From assembly GCF_900108335.1 (NCBI RefSeq), contig NZ_FNVT01000016.1, positions 1 through 64,000 on the forward strand: 64,000 nt of DNA. The letters are read 5' to 3'. A model generated the notes under the pieces. The model did no database searches and was not told the origin of the DNA. It saw only the letters and a list, made by a program, of their open reading frames with translations. Source of the stretch: Nonomuraea solani (GTDB lineage: Bacteria; Actinomycetota; Actinomycetes; Streptosporangiales; Streptosporangiaceae). The translations under genes and the position numbers were made by a program. Every line of letters starts with the position of its first letter. Positions within the stretch are counted from its first letter, which is position 1. This document shows, in pieces, positions 60,990 to 64,000 of this stretch.

Positions 60990-61076
60990 CCCTGGCCCTG
61001 AAGGCCGCCGTCATCCCTTGACCCTCGCTCTGAAGGCCGCCGTCATCCCTTGACCCTCGCTCTGAAGGCCGCCGTC
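60981..61076. repeat. Triplicated 32-bp tandem repeat across convergent gene ends
   Basis: Three head-to-tail 32-base units (60981-61012, 61013-61044, 61045-61076). Units 2 and 3 are identical and unit 1 differs at two bases. The plus-strand dehydrogenase stop (60987-60989) lies in unit 1, and the minus-strand stop (61043-61045) at the unit 2/3 junction. Because 32 is not a multiple of three, a frame passing through the copies shifts. Confidence 0.95.
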
Positions 61077-61606
61077 TTGACGCGGTTCTGGCAGGCCGTG
61101 GAGCAGAACCGGCGGGTGCCGTTGCGGGAGACGTCCACGTAGACGCGGTCGCAGTGCGGCGCCGTACAGACGCCGAGGCGGTCGCAGAACTCCGTGCCCA
61201 GCACGATCGCCAGCCCCGTGGCGCAGCTCGCCGCCCAGTCCGTGGCCATGGTGCCGTCCCTGCCGTGGAAGTGCAGGTGCCACGGCTCGCCGTCGTGCCG
61301 TTCGAGCATCGGCCTGGCGTGGGTCTCGTCGAGGAGCGCGTTGACCAGCGTGGCCGCCCTGTCGATGTCGTCGGCGGCGACCGCGGCGAAGACCGCGCGC
61401 AGCCGGGCGGCCACGTCGGCCAGCTCCGCGCCCTCCGCCTCGGTGACCTCCCGGTACGCCGGATAGACCGACCGCAGGGCGGCCCCGGCCGCCGCGGCGG
61501 GCTCCGGCGAGGGGAAGGCGCGCCCGCGCCGCTCGCCCGGGGTCAGCTCGTTGACGAGCGTGACCGCCACCCTGACCACCGTGTCCGTGTGACTGTTGTA
61601 ATCCAA
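61043..61606 (-). CDS. CGNR zinc-finger family regulator
   Basis: About 187 residues from TTG 61606 (HTDTVVRVAVTLVNELTPG fits the family N-terminus; a start at 61690 would run through the inverted repeats). The N-terminal part is of the ABATE type, the C-terminus has the CGNR zinc finger: CTAPHCDRVYVDVSRNGTRRFCSTACQNRVK. A DNA-binding regulator, divergently transcribed from the SAM-methyltransferase gene and separated from it by nested inverted repeats likely to be its operators. The last residues KTAAFRARVKG are encoded in the 32-bp repeat. Confidence 0.82.
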   Translation of the reverse strand: MDYNSHTDTVVRVAVTLVNELTPGERRGRAFPSPEPAAAAGAALRSVYPAYREVTEAEGAELADVAARLRAVFAAVAADDIDRAATLVNALLDETHARPMLERHDGEPWHLHFHGRDGTMATDWAASCATGLAIVLGTEFCDRLGVCTAPHCDRVYVDVSRNGTRRFCSTACQNRVKTAAFRARVKG

Positions 61607-61624
61607 TTGACCGGTTACACCTTC

Positions 61625-61668
61625 ATGCTTTACGTTGTGACTGTCCAAAGCATAAACGACAGTCACAA
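61625..61668. promoter_or_regulatory. Nested inverted repeats in the CGNR/methyltransferase divergent region
   Basis: TTGTGACTGTC (61635-61645) pairs exactly with GACAGTCACAA (61658-61668), 12-base gap. ATGCTTT (61625-61631) pairs with AAAGCAT (61647-61653). The two pairs overlap, and TTGACC (61608-61613) with TACGTT (61632-61637) give a plausible plus-strand promoter within this region. Candidate operators for the CGNR regulator. Confidence 0.65.
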
Positions 61669-61678
61669 GGAGATGCTC

Positions 61679-62434
61679 GTGCTCACTCACGATGCCGCGC
61701 TGGAGTGGATGACGCGCTGGGACCGTCAGCAGGAGGGTTACCTGCCCGACCGCGAGGAGCGCTTCACCGCCCTGATCGACGCCGTGGAGGCGCTGGGGCG
61801 GCCCGATCCCCTGGTCATCGACCTGGGTTGCGGCCCCGGCTCGCTGTCGGCGCGGTTGCTGGAGCGGCTTCCCGCGGCCAGGGTGATCTCGGTGGACGCC
61901 GATCCGCTGCTGCTCGGGCTGGGGCGGGCGGCGTACCCGGAGCTCACGTTCGTGTCGGCGGACCTGCGGACGAGCGGCTGGACGCGTGCGCTAGGCCTGG
62001 ACCGGCCGGCCGACGCGGCGGTCAGCACGACGGCGCTGCACTGGATCTCCGCGCCCGACCTGAAGGCGGTCTACGCCGAGCTGGCCGGCGTGCTCCGTTC
62101 CGGCGGCCTGCTGCTCAACGGCGACCACATGGACACCGAGGACGTCACGCCCGCGCTGTCGCGCCTGGAGCGCGCGGTGCACGAGCGTGAGACGGAGCGG
62201 GCGTTCGGGGCGAACCGCCCGGAGGACTGGCGGACCTGGTGGGACGCGGTCGAGGCGGACCCGGCCCTCGCCGAGCTCAACGCGGCCCGCAGCACGGCCG
62301 GCGCCGACCACCGCGGCTCCGAGTCCCACCTGCTGTCCCATCACGTCGAGGCGCTGCGGGAGGCGGGCTTCCCGGAGGTCGGCACGCTGTGGCAGCGGGG
62401 CAACAACCGGCTGCTGTGCGCCGTACGGGCGTGA
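61679..62434 (+). CDS. Class I SAM-dependent methyltransferase
   Basis: 251 residues. Motifs: VIDLGCGPGSLSARLLERLPAARVISVDADPLLL (SAM-binding and acidic motif), and DAAVSTTALHWISAPDL (post-I region, ubiquinone/menaquinone-type methyltransferase group), followed by LAGVLRSGGLLLNGD. AAGGAG lies seven bases before GTG 61679; ATG 61673 is too close. Its expression is probably controlled by the divergent CGNR regulator. The acceptor is unknown. Confidence 0.88.
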   Translation: MLTHDAALEWMTRWDRQQEGYLPDREERFTALIDAVEALGRPDPLVIDLGCGPGSLSARLLERLPAARVISVDADPLLLGLGRAAYPELTFVSADLRTSGWTRALGLDRPADAAVSTTALHWISAPDLKAVYAELAGVLRSGGLLLNGDHMDTEDVTPALSRLERAVHERETERAFGANRPEDWRTWWDAVEADPALAELNAARSTAGADHRGSESHLLSHHVEALREAGFPEVGTLWQRGNNRLLCAVRA

Positions 62435-62465
62435 CCTGAGCGGCCTTCCACGTCACAATGAGCCC

Positions 62466-62714
62466 ATGCCGAGGCTCAAGCGGCTCACCATCGAAGAAGC
62501 CCGCACCCTCACCCGCGCCGAGCTCCTCCCCCGGATCGAGGAGGAGCAGCGGTACTGGTACCAGCGCATTCACCGGTGCATGATGCAGCCGGGTGACGAG
62601 CAGGACTTCAAGACCTTCAACGACATTCTGCACATCACCACCGCCCCCTACCGCTCGGACGTCCTCCAGGGCGACTACTGGGCCAAACCGTTAGGCGAAC
62701 TGGGCGAGCTTTAA
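62466..62714 (+). CDS. Small hypothetical protein
   Basis: 82 residues from ATG 62466: LTIEEARTLTRAELLPRIEEEQRYWYQRIHRCM, then DFKTFNDILHITTAPY. Mostly helical, no membrane segment, no family recognised. It follows the methyltransferase gene by about 30 bases and may be cotranscribed. Its last 24 bases overlap the convergent DUF418-like gene. Confidence 0.6.
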   Translation: MPRLKRLTIEEARTLTRAELLPRIEEEQRYWYQRIHRCMMQPGDEQDFKTFNDILHITTAPYRSDVLQGDYWAKPLGELGEL

Positions 62715-63662
62715 CGCCGGCCGCCGCCCCCAGGTGGCCCAGCGCCAGAGCCACTCCAGCGGCCCGAACCGGAAATATCGCAGCCAGAGCGTGGACCACA
62801 CCCACTGGATCCCGAGGATGGCACCCGCGATCATCAGCACCGTCGCGGTGGACCACGCGCCCGGCTTCCCGCCGATCGCGAGAACGAGCACCGTGGCGCT
62901 CAGGTAGTTGGTCAGTGCCATCCGCCCGAGCGGCTCGAACACCACCCGCAGCGCCCCCTGGAGCGGGGTCCTGAGCAGCACCAGCATGCCGCAGACGTAC
63001 ACCCCGGCGACCAGCAGCCCCGCGATCGCGAACAGGGTGCCGAACGCGGGGCTCTCCATCGAGGTCCCGGCCTGCGCCCACACCGCCGGCACCGCACCCG
63101 CCGCGAACACCAGCGCCGGCACGCCCGCACCCCGGCCCTCCTTGATCCACCCGTACCTGGTCAGCGTGGCCCCCAGCAGGAACAGTCCCGGCACCAGCAC
63201 GATCCCGTTGCTACCGATCACCAGCGGCACCGCGAGCAGCACGCCCGCGAGCGCGGCCACCGCCCACCGGGGCAGCCAGGTGGCGGGCAGCAGCACCGCC
63301 AGGCCGACGACGGCGTAGATCGTCAGGATGTCGCCCCGCCAGAGCAGCATCATGTGCGCAAGCCCGATGGCCAGCAGGACCAGCAGCCGCCGCAGCAGGA
63401 TCAGCCGCGGCCGTGCGGTACGGCGGGCGGCGGACTCCAGCATCAGGGTGAACCCGATGCCGAACAGCAGCGAGAAGATCGGGAAGAACCGCTGGTCGAC
63501 GAAGAGCCCGATCCAGGCGAGGCTGTCGGCTCGGGCGGCTTGGGCGGCCTGGACGACCCCGGCGTCCACATTGGCGATCGGTCTGACGTTGGCGACCAGG
63601 ATTCCGCACAGGGCGAACCCGCGCAGGACATCAAGCGCGACCAGTCGTGGGTGATGTGACAT
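62691..63662 (-). CDS. DUF418-family membrane protein
   Basis: 323 residues, about nine hydrophobic segments. It opens with the family pattern LVALDVLRGFALCGILVANV and has the internal IFSLLFGIGFTLMLESAARR and the late PLGRMALTNYLSATVLVLAI and WLWRWATW blocks typical of DUF418/YeiB-like proteins. Transport or acyltransferase-like roles have been suggested for this superfamily; none is demonstrated here. Start ATG 63662, divergent from the edge gene. Confidence 0.85.
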   Translation of the reverse strand: MSHHPRLVALDVLRGFALCGILVANVRPIANVDAGVVQAAQAARADSLAWIGLFVDQRFFPIFSLLFGIGFTLMLESAARRTARPRLILLRRLLVLLAIGLAHMMLLWRGDILTIYAVVGLAVLLPATWLPRWAVAALAGVLLAVPLVIGSNGIVLVPGLFLLGATLTRYGWIKEGRGAGVPALVFAAGAVPAVWAQAGTSMESPAFGTLFAIAGLLVAGVYVCGMLVLLRTPLQGALRVVFEPLGRMALTNYLSATVLVLAIGGKPGAWSTATVLMIAGAILGIQWVWSTLWLRYFRFGPLEWLWRWATWGRRPALKLAQFA

Positions 63663-63744
63663 GGGCCCATCCTGCGAACCGGACCCGGGGCCGGGCATGG
63701 ACCGAAAGCAGGGTTTCGTACGGTACTTTCGGCCTTTTGCCTTT

Positions 63745-64000
63745 ATGGTGCGATTCGTGGACACGCTGGAGAGCCTCGTCATCGCCCGGCGGCTACGCGT
63801 CCCCATCGACGCGCCCGCCGACCCGACGCCCGACTGGGGCGAGGTGGCCGCCCGTCAGCTCGACGCCGCGCTGCTGAGCGCCGGGTTCGCCTGCTCGCCC
63901 GCCCTGCTCGAACGCCTGACGCTGCTGCCGGGCGCGACCGTGCTGGATCTCGGTGTACGGGTCCTGGCCGCCGTCCGTGAGCTGGTCGGCGACCATGTCG
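63745..64000 (+). CDS. Hypothetical protein, N-terminal part (runs off window)
   Basis: At least 85 residues from ATG 63745: DTLESLVIARRLRVPIDAPADPTPDW, then GEVAARQLDAALLSAGFACSPALLERLTLLPGATVLDLGVRVLAAVREL. Helical, soluble, no family that I can name. GTG starts at 63748 and 63757 are alternatives. The gene continues past 64000, so length and function are unknown. Confidence 0.55.
   Translation, partial: MVRFVDTLESLVIARRLRVPIDAPADPTPDWGEVAARQLDAALLSAGFACSPALLERLTLLPGATVLDLGVRVLAAVRELVGDHV

Overview
The window is high-GC actinomycete chromosome. The rpoB-rplJL-rplKA-nusG-secE order, GTG/TTG starts, class F sortases, Mce-associated proteins, an UdgX DNA glycosylase and many ECF sigma factors fit the Streptosporangiales (Nonomuraea-like); the genus is inferred from gene content only.

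The first 12.5 kb, nearly all on the minus strand, is the transcription/translation core read from high to low coordinates: tRNA-Trp, secE, nusG, rplK, rplA, a lipoprotein gene, the L10 leader with rplJ-rplL, then an inserted block (family 39-type glycosyltransferase, a very small RDD-like membrane protein, a SnoaL-like protein, a TetR regulator, an Mkl/MlaF-type ATPase and two Mce-associated membrane proteins), and finally rpoB, cut by the window edge. TetR and mkl genes between rplL and rpoB recall the mycobacterial arrangement.

From 12.6 to 23 kb lie an aspartate aminotransferase, two ECF sigma factor operons paired with membrane proteins that flank an adenosine deaminase gene, a methyltransferase, and a CUT1 sugar importer (binding protein plus two permeases, no ATPase) with two GntR/DasR-like palindromes at its promoter. 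From 23 to 28.3 kb are an acyl-CoA dehydrogenase, an APC permease with a divergent Lrp regulator, a 38-residue basic proline-rich ORF, and a thiolase. From 28.3 to 33.4 kb are two tandem pairs of cell-surface protein and class F sortase; both surface proteins share a C-terminal KTPKxGxDxG signal.

From 33.6 to 42.4 kb come a second acyl-CoA dehydrogenase, a small membrane protein, a MarR-like gene remnant, and an overlapping two-gene cassette that joins a STAND/AAA-like NTPase to a membrane-anchored LivJ-type receptor with no transporter. This cassette is the best candidate for an undescribed system. It is followed by an alpha/beta hydrolase, a PAS-GAF-PP2C-HATPase phosphatase and a DtxR regulator. 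From 42.4 to 53.6 kb are udgX, an MFS transporter, pdxH, citrate synthase, a Tat-exported haem peroxidase, a regulator with a LuxR-type HTH at each end, serC, a YqhA-like protein, a rhomboid protease, a beta-oxidation gene pair and an anti-sigma antagonist.

From 53.7 to 64 kb are a nickel/cobalt ECF importer (cbiM-cbiQ-cbiO) with palindromes over its promoter, a glycosyltransferase, a ClpX-type zinc-finger protein, a CHRD protein, a 2-hydroxyacid dehydrogenase and a convergent CGNR regulator whose gene ends sit in a triplicated 32-bp repeat, a methyltransferase sharing nested inverted repeats with that regulator, a DUF418-like membrane protein, and a partial gene at the edge. No CRISPR array, insertion sequence, phage or rRNA gene was seen.
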